DNA of 24,182 nucleotides from the NCBI GenBank assembly GCA_024220525.1, contig JAMYWO010000145.1:85596-109777 (forward strand). The letters are read 5' to 3'. Below the pieces are notes generated by a model. The model had not been told where the DNA came from, did no database searches, and was given only the letters and a program-made list of their open reading frames with translations. This stretch comes from Cochliopodium minus (taxonomy: Eukaryota > Discosea > Himatismenida > Cochliopodiidae). Both the position numbers and the translations under genes were made by a program. Positions 1 through 11,615 of the stretch are shown here, in pieces (within the stretch, counting starts at the first letter, position 1; each line of letters starts with the position of its first letter).

Positions 1-75
1 TATTTTTTATTTTTTATTTTTTATTTTTTATTTTTTATTTTTTATTTTTTATTTTTTATTTTTTATTTTATTTTT
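1..75. repeat. ATTTTTT heptamer simple repeat
   Basis: A-to-A spacing is a regular 7 bases for about nine units, breaking down just before an acceptor AG at 79-80. It is probably the 3' part of an intron of the gene that follows. The same heptamer fills 21461-21582 and, in reverse complement, 20310-20493. Such tracts are likely contig break points, and the window itself begins inside one. Confidence 0.9.
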
Positions 76-80
76 TAAAG

Positions 81-1240
81 GAGCCAGATGGATATTGTAT
101 CGCAAACGGAATCATCATCCCTAAGCAAGATTTTTTCGATTATGCTCGACAACTTTACAAATTCGAGAAGCATTCTTACAATGTGGCTCAAGAGTTTAAA
201 AGCAAAAACCATTTATTTCCAATAGTAAACTTTTTATTTAATTTCATTTTTTATTTTTCTTTGATATTAAATAATTTTAATAAATTAATTTTTTGATTTT
301 AAATTTTTTTTTGAATTTCATGAATACAATTTATCTATTTTGTTTACATTTTTAATTTTTAAATTTTAATTTTTGATTTTTAGTTTTTTTTACATTTAAA
401 CCATTAAAATAATTTTTTTCTTTATATTTTTATTTTTTATTTTTTATTTTTTAAAATAATTTTTTTCTTTATTTATTTATTTATTTTTATTTTTTATTTT
501 ATATTTTTTATTTTTTATTTCAAATTTTTTTAATCAGTCAGAGCACTTCAAGTACGCATCAAATTTTTTAGCAAAAGCCCAAATTTATTCAAGATACAGG
601 GAAATAGTCCAACACGTTTACATGATGAGAATAGAAAACATAGAAAAATACTATCCCCAATACACCTCCATCATCGACAAGTTTAGAATTTCTAACCCTG
701 GCACCCAGCACACTTCCTCTTTTCATCCTACTCAGTTCCAAACTTCCGAAGAGTGTTCTCTCTTTAAAAAACAGTTTCTCGGTGAAGAGAATTATCAGGA
801 CCATGACCACGTGACTTATGGTAAATTATTTTGATAAATTTTTGTTTTAAATTAATTTTTTAATATATTTCATATTTTTTTAAAATTTTTAATATTTTTT
901 TTTAATATTTTTTATTTTTTATTAAAAACACTTTTAATTAGGCAATGCAGGAGGAGATTACAAAGACAGAATTTTTGAGGCAACATACAGCTGGATATTG
1001 GGAGGATTCACAGGCAATCTCGTCAACAAATGCAAAGACGAACTCGTCCAAAGAGCGATGCAGGAACAATGTTACAGATGCAAAATCTTCTTTTTACTCG
1101 ATGAAGGTTACGTTAAATTCGAACAAGGAGAGTATCATTCTTTGAAGATTGTTGATGGTTTCATTTACATTTATGCAAAGAAAGATTCTCCCTTTACTTA
1201 TCACACTTATGTTGGTTCTAAAATTGAGAACATCCTCTAA
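81..1240 (+). CDS. 3' part of a gene of unknown family, ending in a family-M module
   Basis: Three exons: 81-224, 538-820 and 942-1240 (TAA). The 5' end lies outside the window. Phases agree at both joins (phase 0 at 224/538, phase 1 at 820/942). The 313-base first intron is T-rich low-complexity sequence. The first two exons encode about 142 residues rich in Tyr, Lys and His with no domain I recognise. The last exon encodes the module also found at 20504-20946 and 24115-24182: it opens with NAGGDYKDRIFEATYSW, then VNKCKDEL, KFEQGEYHSLK, and closes with AKKDSPFTYHTYVGSKIE and a stop. The paralogue at 20504 has an extra intron before its KFEQGEYHS block, which is absent here. No signal peptide or membrane segment is visible. 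Function unknown; the translation frame is well supported by conservation between copies. Confidence 0.8.
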
Positions 1241-1497
1241 TTTTTAGTTTTAATTAAATTTTTCCAAAGTTCAAATTTTACTGTTTAAATGTTCCAAGAA
1301 AAATCATTTCTCAACTTTTGAAACAATAAGCAAATTTCATATTTTTGTGTTCAGATTTTTTTAATCAAAAAAAAAAAAAAGATTCTTTTTTTATTAGAAT
1401 AAAGAACAACATACATCATCCAATGAGGAGAAAATAAATTAATAAACTGTAATAATTAATTTTTATTTTCAAACTAAAAAAAATAAAAAAAATTGCA

Positions 1498-3765
1498 ATG
1501 TTCAAAAAAATAAGCAAAAAAAATACATCTATCATCAAAAATTGTGCAAAGGTAAAGCAGAAATAGTTAAAAATATAATCCATAGTTAAAAAAAAAAAAC
1601 AATCAAAATAATATGATGAAAGGGAGGATTCTTCTTTATCGCAACAAAGAAAAATTACAGTAAAAAAAAAGAATTTAAAAAGGGAAATTAAGATTAAAAT
1701 TAACCTTAAAATTTCGAAAGGTGTACCTACATCATGGCCACCAAAATGGTCCTCCTCAGAAATTAAAAGTTGGATAAATAAAGAAGTGCCATCCTTTCCA
1801 AATGTAGATATAGAGAAGTTAGAAAATGGAAGAAAATTTGAAAACGCATCAGAATTTCTCAAATTGACCCAATCAGATATCCATGCATTGGATGTGAGCT
1901 GGGATGATGCAAAGCAATTGTTTTATAAAATTCATACACTCAGAAGATCATTGGTAAGAAAAGATATATAAAAAATATTAAATTTTGTCTCACAAAATAA
2001 CATCAAAATTTTATAAGGAAAAATTATTTTTATTTTATTTCTTCCGTGAAAAAAACGATCAAATATTAATATTAATTTAAATTCATTTTAAAATTTCCTC
2101 AACCAAAAGCATTTTTTTTTCTTTTTTAACAATTTTTTTTTTGATTGATAGGTATGGCCAACTACCTTCCCGCCAAAAAATTGGTCAGCAGATGAAATCA
2201 AGGAATGGTTGGAAGAAGATGTAGCATTGCCACTCGAACAGATACAAAAGTTGGATGCAGCGGGGTATTTGGCGAAAGGAGAAAAATTTTTGAATTTCAG
2301 CGAATCAGATTTTGAGAAACTCGGAATCCCATGGAATGAAGCGCAATCCCTTTATTTCTTCTGCAACAATCTCAGAAAATCCATCCTCTGCTCTGATAAT
2401 AGCGAGCAATTGAAATTTGTCGAATCATGCCCTTATCCTTGGCCTTATAATGGCAAGTTGAACAGATTCAACACTGCCCTTGTCATCATTGATATGCAGA
2501 AGGATTTTGTTGGTCCTAGTGGTTATTTCGCCAAGATGGGTTATCTCAAGACTTTGGAGTTGGTCCAAGTAAGAAAAAAAACTTTTTTTTTGATTTGATC
2601 ATTTTTTCTTTTTTATTTTTCTTTCCAATTTTTTTTTATTTTTACAAACTTTATCTGATTTTTTAATTTTTTATAAATGTGTTTTTTGGATATCCATCCA
2701 CTTCACATTTTTTTACATCTATAAAAAATCATACAATGTATACGATATGTAAATATACATCATACGATATTTAATCTATAATATTAATTAAACATTTTTT
2801 TTTTTCAAAAATTCATTTTAATTTTTTTTAAATTTATTTAAAAAATCAATTTAATAAAAATTAGTTTTTAACGTCTATTTTTTTTTTTTTCATCTTCTTT
2901 AGCACACCACCAAGCGCATCCAAAAGTTGCTTGAAACATGCAGAAAGAAAGGAATACATGTAATCCACACTCGTGAAGGTCATCGTGACAACCTCGTTTG
3001 CTTGCCTGAAAACAAGAGATGGAGATCAGAGAAGATGCATGCAGGTATTGGTGACAAGGGTGATGAAGGTCGTACTCTCACCAGGGGTGCTCCTGGAAAT
3101 GGTACTTTATTTTGATTTTTATTTTATTTTCAATTTTCAAATTTCTATTTTTGATTTTATTTTTTTACATTTTAATTAATCAATTTTTATTTTGATATTA
3201 ATTTTTTTATTTTTAATTCTTTTTTTAATTATTTTTATTTTTTTGATTTTATTTTATTTTCATTTTCAAATTTCAATGCTTTTAATTTTTTTTTTAATTT
3301 TTATTTGCAGGATGGGACATCATCGATGATTTGAAACCTTTACCAACTGAAATTGTGATCGACAAACCAGGGAAAGGTACTTTTGTTGGAACTGACTTTG
3401 GTTTCATTTTGCAATTGAGAAAAATTGAAAATCTCATCTTCACTGGTGTTACCACTGATGTTTGCGTCCAAACTACCATGAGAGAAGCAAATGATAGAGG
3501 TTTTCATTTTAATTTTTTAATTAATTTATAAAGTTTTCATTTTAAAAACAGGTTATGAGTGTTTGTTGGTAGAAGACGGTACTTGTGCTGCTCATGAACA
3601 AATGAGATTGTCTTCTATCGAATCTGTAAAATTTTATTTTTTTATTTATTTTATTTTTTTTCTGAATACTAATCCTAACAGATTCGTTTGTCTGGAGGAA
3701 TTTTTGGTGCAACTGCTCCCACAAATAATCTTGTCTCTACTTTGGAAAGATTACCCGACTATTAA
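1498..3765 (+). CDS. Tandem SAM-like domains fused to isochorismatase-family hydrolase
   Basis: Exons 2152-2568, 2903-3101, 3311-3499, 3552-3625 and 3682-3765 (TAA) join in phase and are secure, as is the SAM exon ending at 1953. The 5' end is uncertain: ATG 1498-1551 joined to 1693-1953 keeps phase and gives 425 aa, but other first exons are possible. Two SAM-like helical domains come first, each about 65 residues ([14 protein letters not shown]... and [14 protein letters not shown]...). The hydrolase domain shows the Asp-Lys-Cys triad of the cysteine-hydrolase superfamily: Asp in [11 protein letters not shown], Lys in [10 protein letters not shown], Cys in [20 protein letters not shown]. 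The segment [10 protein letters not shown] and the GGIFGAT end resemble the biuret/ureidoacrylate amidohydrolase branch more than true isochorismatases; substrate unknown. The 334-base intron after 2568 is AT-rich with nothing else visible. The acceptor before 3682 has CTAAT and CTAAC branch-like motifs. Confidence 0.85.
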
Positions 3766-3845
3766 GAATTAATTCTTTTGAAAGAAAAAAAAATAAAAAC
3801 TTTTTTGAAACACAATTTTTCTATACATCTTTTAAAATTTAATAA

Positions 3846-6739
3846 TTAAACATTTTCATTGAATAACACTTTCAACAATTTGAAAAAAAACTTAGAATAA
3901 ATAAAACGAGGGAAACAATCAGAATCAATCAAAAATCTAATCTCTTCTTTAGATTGTTTGAACAAATCAGTGGGACTGTTTTCTAACCCACTTTGAATGT
4001 CCTCAACGGTAGAATAATCCAAGTTAATCATATCTTTTTCAATGAAATTTTGAACTATTTTTTTGCCCATATCCTTTCTTATTTCAGGTGATGAATTTTC
4101 ATAATTGAGGCAATTTAGAAAAAATTCTTGTATTACAAAAAAAAAAATTAATAAAAAATGAAAAAAAAAAATTAAAGATAAAAACCTAAATTTTCTTGAT
4201 TAAATTCACTGGCCAAATGCTCTCGCAAATACTTGATACAAGTCTTGTTTTGGATAAACTGAGGGTTGAAAGAAAAGATCCAGGGGTTCTTCTCCTTGAA
4301 ACTTTGAAGGATTTTGTAGTTGGGATCATCCAAAGCACTATCGTTGAGGAGATTAATCTTGATGGTGTGTTTAGAAAGGGAGCTCTCCTCAGGGAAAGAG
4401 TATCTCTTTTTGTTTTTCGACTTTGAGAGAATTTTCACATGTTTTTTGGAGACGAGATCATCCAAGAAGTTCTCGCTCTCTTTGGTGTTGGTGTGGTAAG
4501 TTTTTTTGAAAAACACAACAAAATCACTTTCTAAAAAAAAAATTTTTTTAATAATATAATAAATAATGTATAAAAATAAAAAAATTGATGAAAAAAAAAA
4601 AATAAAAATTAAAAGTAGAATGGAAAAATTAAAATCAAAATAATGTAATTATCAATAAAAGATTACCGAAAAAGGCATAGTATGCTTGGGGCATTTCTTC
4701 TGGATTTTTGGGAGGCAAAATAAAAATGTGCTTCTTGGGTCCTGTTTCCTCTTCCTTCATTGCTTCCAGTACAACCGTGACCTTTTCGGAAAGATTTTTT
4801 TAAAAAAAATTAAATTAAAGTATAATAAAATTAAACTACTATTTATGATTTATTGATAATTTAAATTATTTATTTGTTTTATTGAAATTAATTTATTTAA
4901 AAAAATTTTGAAAAGATTTTTACATCAGGTCGTTTATAAACACTGTAAGATCTGGGCTGTAAAAAACTTTTTCTGTTCTTCCTACGAGCCTTCTCCTCCT
5001 TGGTGGAGGTGGGAGTGGTGGTGGAGGTGGAGGTGGGAGTGGAAAAAGGTTTCTCCCTCTCGTTGGTGGGAGAGAAGAATTTGTAGAGATCCTTCTCCCT
5101 CTTAGGGCGGGAAGGGGCGGAGGAAGTGGAGGTGGAAGAAGAAGTAGAAGGAGTGTTGTTAGAAGAAGAGGTATAAGATGTGTCTGAAAAAAAGATGGAA
5201 GAAGTGTTGTCGGAAGATTCACAAAGTTGTTTGCTGTGAGGATTGTCGACGTCGAGGGATTGTCTTTTGATATCTCCTGAAGAGAAAGCGGTTGGAAAGA
5301 TACTGTCGGAGGAGTTCTTTTTGGCGAGGAGGGATCCCTTGTCAATTTCGTCGAGAGTGATGTTGGGGGTGCTGGTGGTAAAGTTGTGCAGATTGGGATT
5401 GCCTATCGTCACTTCCTCGTCGATTTTGATGTAGTTCTGTTGATTGCTGTTGAGGGGATTGAGATAGACCACCTCGTTGCCGTTTTTGTTGAGAGGGCTT
5501 TCTTTTATCACGATCACATTGCTATTTTTGGATTTGCTGTTGGGTGTCTCGTTGGATTGCCTGCTGCTATCTTCATCTTCTGAATTGAGAGGTGTCACTT
5601 CGGGTGTAATTTCAGGAGTGATGTCATTGGAGGAGAGGAGGGTATGTTTGTAGAAGGATTCTGTTTCTTTGGGGGAGAATCCTTCCTCATCTTTTGGATC
5701 GTCCATGAATTCTTCCCTCCTTCCTTCGATGAATACCCTCAATCTATCTTTCACGCATTCTATGCTGTTATTTGAGGATTTTTCCAATTTATCAAATTTT
5801 AGTTTGAAGATGGAATCATTGCTGTTTTCCCTTGAGCTTTCTCCTTGGCTTGAGATCTCTTCCCTTGTCAATTCTTCAGGGGTATTATATTTAAATTTTG
5901 AAAGAGGAGAATTTCCTGCACTGGAATTTGATTGCAATTTGGAATGGAATCCCAAACTCGAGTTTGAAATCATCATATTATCATCACAACTAGATAGGTG
6001 GTATTTCTCCTCTTTTTGTTTACCTATTTTCATATTTTGAAGAGGTGAAGATTTCCTATTAATTGTCGTTGTCTCATAATTCACATCCAATCTGCTTATT
6101 TCTGTTTTGCTTAATTTCTTCAAATCTTTTTTATTGGATTGTATCAAAAAATTGTTTCCATTTTTGTTCGGTGAAATTGATCTCGAATTCTCTTCACCAT
6201 TTTTCTTCTTATCTTTTTTGGAAACAGCAACATTCGATTTGTTATCTCCTGATTTGAATTTCTGTTTTATTCTTTTGAATGGAGAGATTTTCTTTTCTGA
6301 TTTTCCTTTGTGTCTTTTTTTTTTTTTTGAATAATGAGATGAATGGACCGAACAGTGAATTAGGATTAAACAAATTTTTAAATTTTATTTTTGAAGTGAG
6401 AATCTAAAGAAAATTTTTTTATATTCAATATTATTACCCTTCAGATATCAATATTTCTTCCATTGATTTGGATAAATTGTATATTTGCACCTTAATTTTT
6501 ATTATCGAAAAGATTGATTGAAGAATATCTTGATTATCAGATAGATTTTGATATTTTTGAGTAAACTTGTTGAATTCTGTCAACAAAAATTCTAATCTTT
6601 CTTTATGATGAATAATCAATTTTAAATCCCTCTCTTTTGGTGTCAATACTTTGTGCTGCAAAGTAGATTTTTCAATCTGATGAAATTCATTAATCAATTC
6701 TTCAACCCTTTTCTTGTTCTCCTTTAATTCATCATCCAT
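3846..6739 (-). CDS. RGS-domain protein with Ser/Asn-rich N-terminal region
   Basis: Coding exons on the minus strand: 6739-6438 (tentative), 6313-4924, 4781-4667, 4530-4186 and 4126-3846 (TAA); total 2433 bases, about 810 aa. The C-terminal ~115 residues form a regulator-of-G-protein-signalling domain: YLREHLASEFNQENLEFFL, then SPTDLFKQSKEEIRFLIDSD and CFPRFIYSKFF match the family order, so it should act as a GTPase activator for a Galpha subunit. The large second exon is low-complexity (Ser, Asn, Thr, Lys), probably disordered. The first exon is a charged coiled-coil-like stretch (MDDELKENKKRVEELINEF). Its own frame reaches TAA at 6434-6436; a GG/GTAATA donor and an AAAAG acceptor at 6314 join it in phase to the big exon, which has no in-frame ATG near its start. 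Alternatively 6739-6434 is a separate 101-aa gene. The window also holds another candidate 5' part (see 21661-22403). Confidence 0.75.
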
Positions 6740-7032
6740 TTGGACTAATATCCCTTTTTTTTTTTAATATCTTTACATTAAAAAAAGAAAGATCTTCATT
6801 AAATATATGTTAAATTTTGGAATGTTAGCAATCTTATACATTTTCAAACATTGGGGAATGTTTATTAACCATTAAAATGTTGAGTTAACATATCTCCAAT
6901 AGAAATTGAAAGAAAAATAATTTGAAAAAAAAAAAATTAACGTATTTCAAAATTAAAATTTTCAGGTTTCATCTTTTTGAACTGAAGATTTATTGAACCT
7001 ATTTCAAAAAAACTATAAAGAACAATAGAACA
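6740..7032. promoter_or_regulatory. Divergent intergenic region between RGS gene and XRN1, with hairpin
   Basis: These 293 bases separate two divergently transcribed genes and must hold both promoters. The one clear structure is a perfect inverted repeat: AAACATT (6846-6852), a GGGG loop, AATGTTT (6857-6863). It is nested within a wider CATTTT (6839-6844) / AAAATG (6874-6879) pair. No TATA box can be singled out in such AT-rich DNA. A regulatory role is inferred from position only. Confidence 0.4.
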
Positions 7033-10000
7033 ATGGGAATCCCAAAAGTATTCAGAAACAATCAAAATTATTAAAAAAAATTATTTTTTACCAAAAACCA
7101 AATTAGTTTTTCAGATGGTTGAGTGAAAAATATCCATTAATAAATTTCCCTATAGAAGGAACATCAACTCCAGAATTTGGTCTAGATTTTTTTTTGAACT
7201 AAATTAGGCCAATATTAAAGAAATGATACTATATAATTTTATATAAAATTATGAAAGTAAATACTAATTACTCATATTATATAATTTAGATTATTTATAT
7301 CTTGATATGAATGGAATAATCCATAATTGTACGCATCCAAAAGAAAATGATCCATCATATAGAGTGACTGAAGAAAAAATGATATTATCAATGTTCAATT
7401 ATATAGATAAATTATTTCATGCAATAATGCCCAAAAAAGGATTTTTCATGGCAATAGATGGATGTGCACCTAGAGCAAAAATGAATCAACAAAGACAAAG
7501 AAGATTTAAAAGCGCATTGGAAGCAGAAAAAGCAAGAGAAGAAGCAATAAGAGACAATTTGGAAATACCAGATGAACCACCATTTGATTCAAATGTGATT
7601 ACACCAGGAACAGAATTCATGGCAAGATTATCGAAATGCTTTCATTATTTCATTAGAAAGAAAATCAAAGAAGATCAGTCGTGGAAGAGAATAGAAATAA
7701 TTTTTTCAGGGCATGAAGTACCCGGGGAAGGAGAACATAAGATCATGCAATTCATAAGAACAGTCAAGATGGGAAAAGATTACAATCCCAATCTCCGCCA
7801 TTGCCTGTATGGTCTTGATGCTGATCTGATCATGTTGGGTTTGGTATCACATGAGCCAAACTTTTGTTTGTTAAGAGAAGAAGTGCTCACCACGCTAGGA
7901 AAGAAGAGAAGAAAAGATATCTTCAAGAAGGAAGAGTTTCATCTCCTATCCTTGACCTTATTGAGGGAATATTTCGAAAATGAATTTGTCAACATCTGGG
8001 ATACCCAAATTCCTTTCCTCTTTGATTTTGAGAGGATAGTGGATGATTTCATTCTGATGGCTTTCTTCGTTGGTAACGATTTCTTGCCCAATCTGGAGAT
8101 ATTAGATATCAGCACGGGCGCCATCGATCTTCTCTTTGAGAACTACAAGAAATCCCTCCCCTTCATGTCGGATTATCTCACCAAGAAGGGCATCATCAAC
8201 TGGAAGAATCTCGAGATCTTCCTCTCCAATCTCAAGCTCAAAGAGAAAGATATCATCGAGGAAAACGAAAAGATCAGAAAAGAAAAGAAGAAGCAGAGAG
8301 ATGGAGAAGATGAGGGAGAGGTGGATTCAGAGGATGACGAGGAGGAGCTGGTGGACAAGATTGATCTTCAGCAGATCCTTCTCACCAATGATGAGGGTGA
8401 TGATGTTGGCGAGGATCCTACTTGGAAGATCAACTACTACAGGAAGTTTGATTACCCCCTCATCGACAATAACTTTGTCAAGGAGATCACTTACAACTAT
8501 TTAAAGGGTTTGCAGTGGGTCTTTCATTACTATGTCAATGGTTGTATCAGTTGGTAAAAAATATTTTGTTTTGTTTTTTGTTTTTATTCATCCATTTTCT
8601 CTTTATTGTTTTTTTTTTTCTTAAATGAAAATTTTTGTTTCTTTTGTTTTGTATTTTTTCTTAATTTAAATTTTTTTGTTCACTTTATTTTGTTTTTTTG
8701 TTTTTTAATTTATTGACAATCATTTTAATTCAAATTTTTTAATGATTCATTTTTCATGATGTTTTTTGGTTTTTTTTTATTTTTCATCAATCATTTTTTC
8801 TATTTTTTTTTATTTGTTTTATCAATTTGGTTTTTTTTAGGGAATGGTTTTATCCTTACCATTACTCACCTCTCATTTCTGATTTGAAGAATTTTTCAGG
8901 AATGAAAGGCCTCAACGATTTCGTGGAGGGAGCTCCCTTCCTCCCTTTCGACCAACTGTTGGGTGTTCTCCCTCCTCAAAGTAGATTCGCTTTGCCAAAC
9001 TGTTATCGTACTTTAATGACATCCAATGATTCTCCTTTGATCAATTTGTAATTTTTTTTATTTTCTTTTTTATTTTTTAAATTGTTTTTTTATTATTTCA
9101 TTTTTAATTTTTTTTATTATTTTCTTTTTTATTTTTTATCTTTATTTTTATTCATATTTTATTTTTTTTTATTTTTTTATTTTTTTCATTTTGTTTATTA
9201 TTTTTTATTTTTTAAAATTTAAAGTTCATTTTTTAAATTTTCATCATTTCTATTATTTTTTTTCGACAGTTACCCAACAGACTTCAAAATAGACATGAAC
9301 GGAAAAAAGAACAGCTGGGAAGGCATCGTTTTGATTCCTTTTTTCGATCAAAAGCTCCTCGTTCAAGAATCCAGCAAAGTCTATGGCCAGCTCAACGAAG
9401 AGGAAAAACTCAGAAACTCTTTTGGTGAAACTTTCATTTTCAAGTGGGACGTCAGTAACAATGAAACCATCCAATCTTCCCTTCCCAATATTTTTTCAAA
9501 CATTGAATTTTGTCAAAGGTATTTCTTTTTTTTTTTAATTCTTTTTTGATTCTTTTTTTTTTTTTTTGAACTATTATTGAAATTTTTGCTTTTTTTTTTA
9601 ATCTCTTTTTAATTTTTCATTTGGTTTTCATCATTCGCACAAACTGATTTTATTTTTTTTTTTGATTTTTAATGATTCATTTTGAATCATTTGATTTATT
9701 TGGTTTCATTGAATAATTTTTTGCATAAAATTTTTTACATAAAATGATCATTTTAAAATTTTTTTCATAAAATATCATAAAATTTTTTTACATAAAATGA
9801 TAATTTTTTTCTGATATTTAATTAATTTTGTTTTTTTAAAATTCTCATTCTTTTTTTTTTTCTTAAACAAACAGCTCAAGAGAAGTGTTCGAGATGCCAG
9901 TGTTCATAAAAGAGCACGTGTTCACCCTCCACAAAGACACACGCACGCACCTCGAAGCCCCCAACCTCTTCCCCACCTTCCACCTCCTCAGTCACACCTG

Positions 10001-11584
10001 CTCAAACGAGAACATCGATCTCAAAGTCTTCTCCTTCCCCACCAAACAAAAGACTTGCACCCTCTTCATCCCTAGGTCTCCCCTTTCTCTCCCTAATTTA
10101 CCCACTTTGCATTCTGCTTTGGAGGGTGACCAGGATAAGGAGGAGCTCCCCTTTTATGAGCAGGTCATGAATGACAAGAACCATTTGAGGAATTTGTCCA
10201 AGTTTTTGAAGAAGGAGGTCTATGTCAACTTTCCTTACCAACAACTTGGTATTTTTTTTTTTTTTGATTTAATCATTTTTTCACTTTTTTTTTTATTTAA
10301 TTATTTTTCACAAAAATTTTTATTTCTAAGTACTTGGACAAAATTTAATCATTTTTTAGATTTTTTAATGCATATAAATTATTTTTATTGATTATTTTTC
10401 CATTAGTTTTAAAAAATTTATTTTGTTTAGATCAGAAATGAATTTATTTATTTATTTTTATCTCTAAATTTCTTTTAATAATTTTTAATTTAATTTTTTA
10501 TTTATCTCATTGAAGGAAGAATCGCGGGATTTTCCACAAAGTACTGCGATGTTCTCTCTTCCAATCCCAGATTCATCAACGAGTTGGAAATAGAAGAGAC
10601 CAACATGTGGTGTAAAATTTGTTCCAAAGTAGATGAGAAACTCCTCAGAAGAAAGGGTAAAATTCATTTTTTATTTTAAAAAATAAATTATTTTTATTGT
10701 TTTTAATTACATTTTTTTTTCAAAATTTTTTTAATTATTTTTTTTTCAAAAAGGTATCAATGTGGGCCCATTCCCAAAAAGTAAGGAGAGAATCGCTCCC
10801 GAAAAGAAAATCCACACCCTTGTCATGGTTCAGAAACTCAAGGGAATGAAACTCAACAGCGACGGAACAACCGAGTACGATTGGCACGAAAAAGCAAAGC
10901 CTTATCCTTTAGACTTGGTCGTTTTTAACACCGAAGTAAATAAAAAAAAAATTATAATATTTTTGATCTATTTTATTTATTTTTTATTTTTAATATTTTT
11001 ATTTTTTTGATTAATTTATTTTTTATTTTTCACATAAATTTTAATTTTAATTTTATTATTTTATTTTATTTTAGATCAAGAAATTTGACCCAAGATACAT
11101 CCGAAAAACTACACCTAGCACCATTCAAGAAATATTTCCTGTCCACCAACCCCTCATTGCGTACACCATGGAACACACTGGTGTGCCCGGAAAGATTGTT
11201 GGGTAAATATTTTTTACGAAATTTTGTTTTTAAAATTATTTTTATTTTTATTTTTAAGTATTTTTATTTTTATTTATTTTTATTTTTATTTTTATTTTTA
11301 TTATTGTTTTTATTTTTATTTTTATTATGTTTTTTTATTTTATTAGATATGCTGACCAAAAAAAACTGGTGGTTCATTTGTTCCCTCAAAAGAGCCTTCC
11401 TCTCCAACACATTTTGCAGAATCAGGTCAAAGAGACCAAGTACTCCATGGACGACCTCGCTCGTATGTTTGACTTTACTTCCACAGCCATCTCCATTTTG
11501 ACTGGTAAAATTTTTTTTTTTTAATTTTTATTTTTATTTTTTATTTTATTTTTTATTTTTTTTTTTTAATTTTTATTTTTATTT

Positions 11585-11615
<31 letters not shown>

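Noticed and set aside
1416-1862. 148-codon minus-strand frame rich in Phe
   Set aside because: It lies antisense to A-rich 5' sequence and the first SAM exon. The Phe runs come from poly-A on the plus strand, and no domain is seen.
4920-5345. Pro/Leu-rich minus-strand frame of 141 codons
   Set aside because: Alternative frame of the Ser/Thr-rich RGS exon; the RGS frame is continuous for over 460 codons and joins in phase to the RGS domain.
6125-6201. Biological duplication or retro-insertion of RGS sequence at 21584
   Set aside because: It is exactly 77 bases long, perfectly identical, directly follows an N, and matches the length of the other overlap; an assembly k-mer overlap explains all of this.
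7033-7106. XRN2/RAT1 as the identity of the exonuclease, and a first exon running on as MGIPKVFRNNQNY
   Set aside because: Splicing 7047 to 7107 gives MGIPKFFRWLSEKYPLIN, the XRN1 start, and XRN1-type SH3-like sequence follows later. The unspliced frame hits a stop after 13 codons.
8136-8504. Arg/Ser-rich plus-strand frame inside XRN1
   Set aside because: Out-of-frame shadow of XRN1 exon 3, whose frame carries the catalytic motifs.
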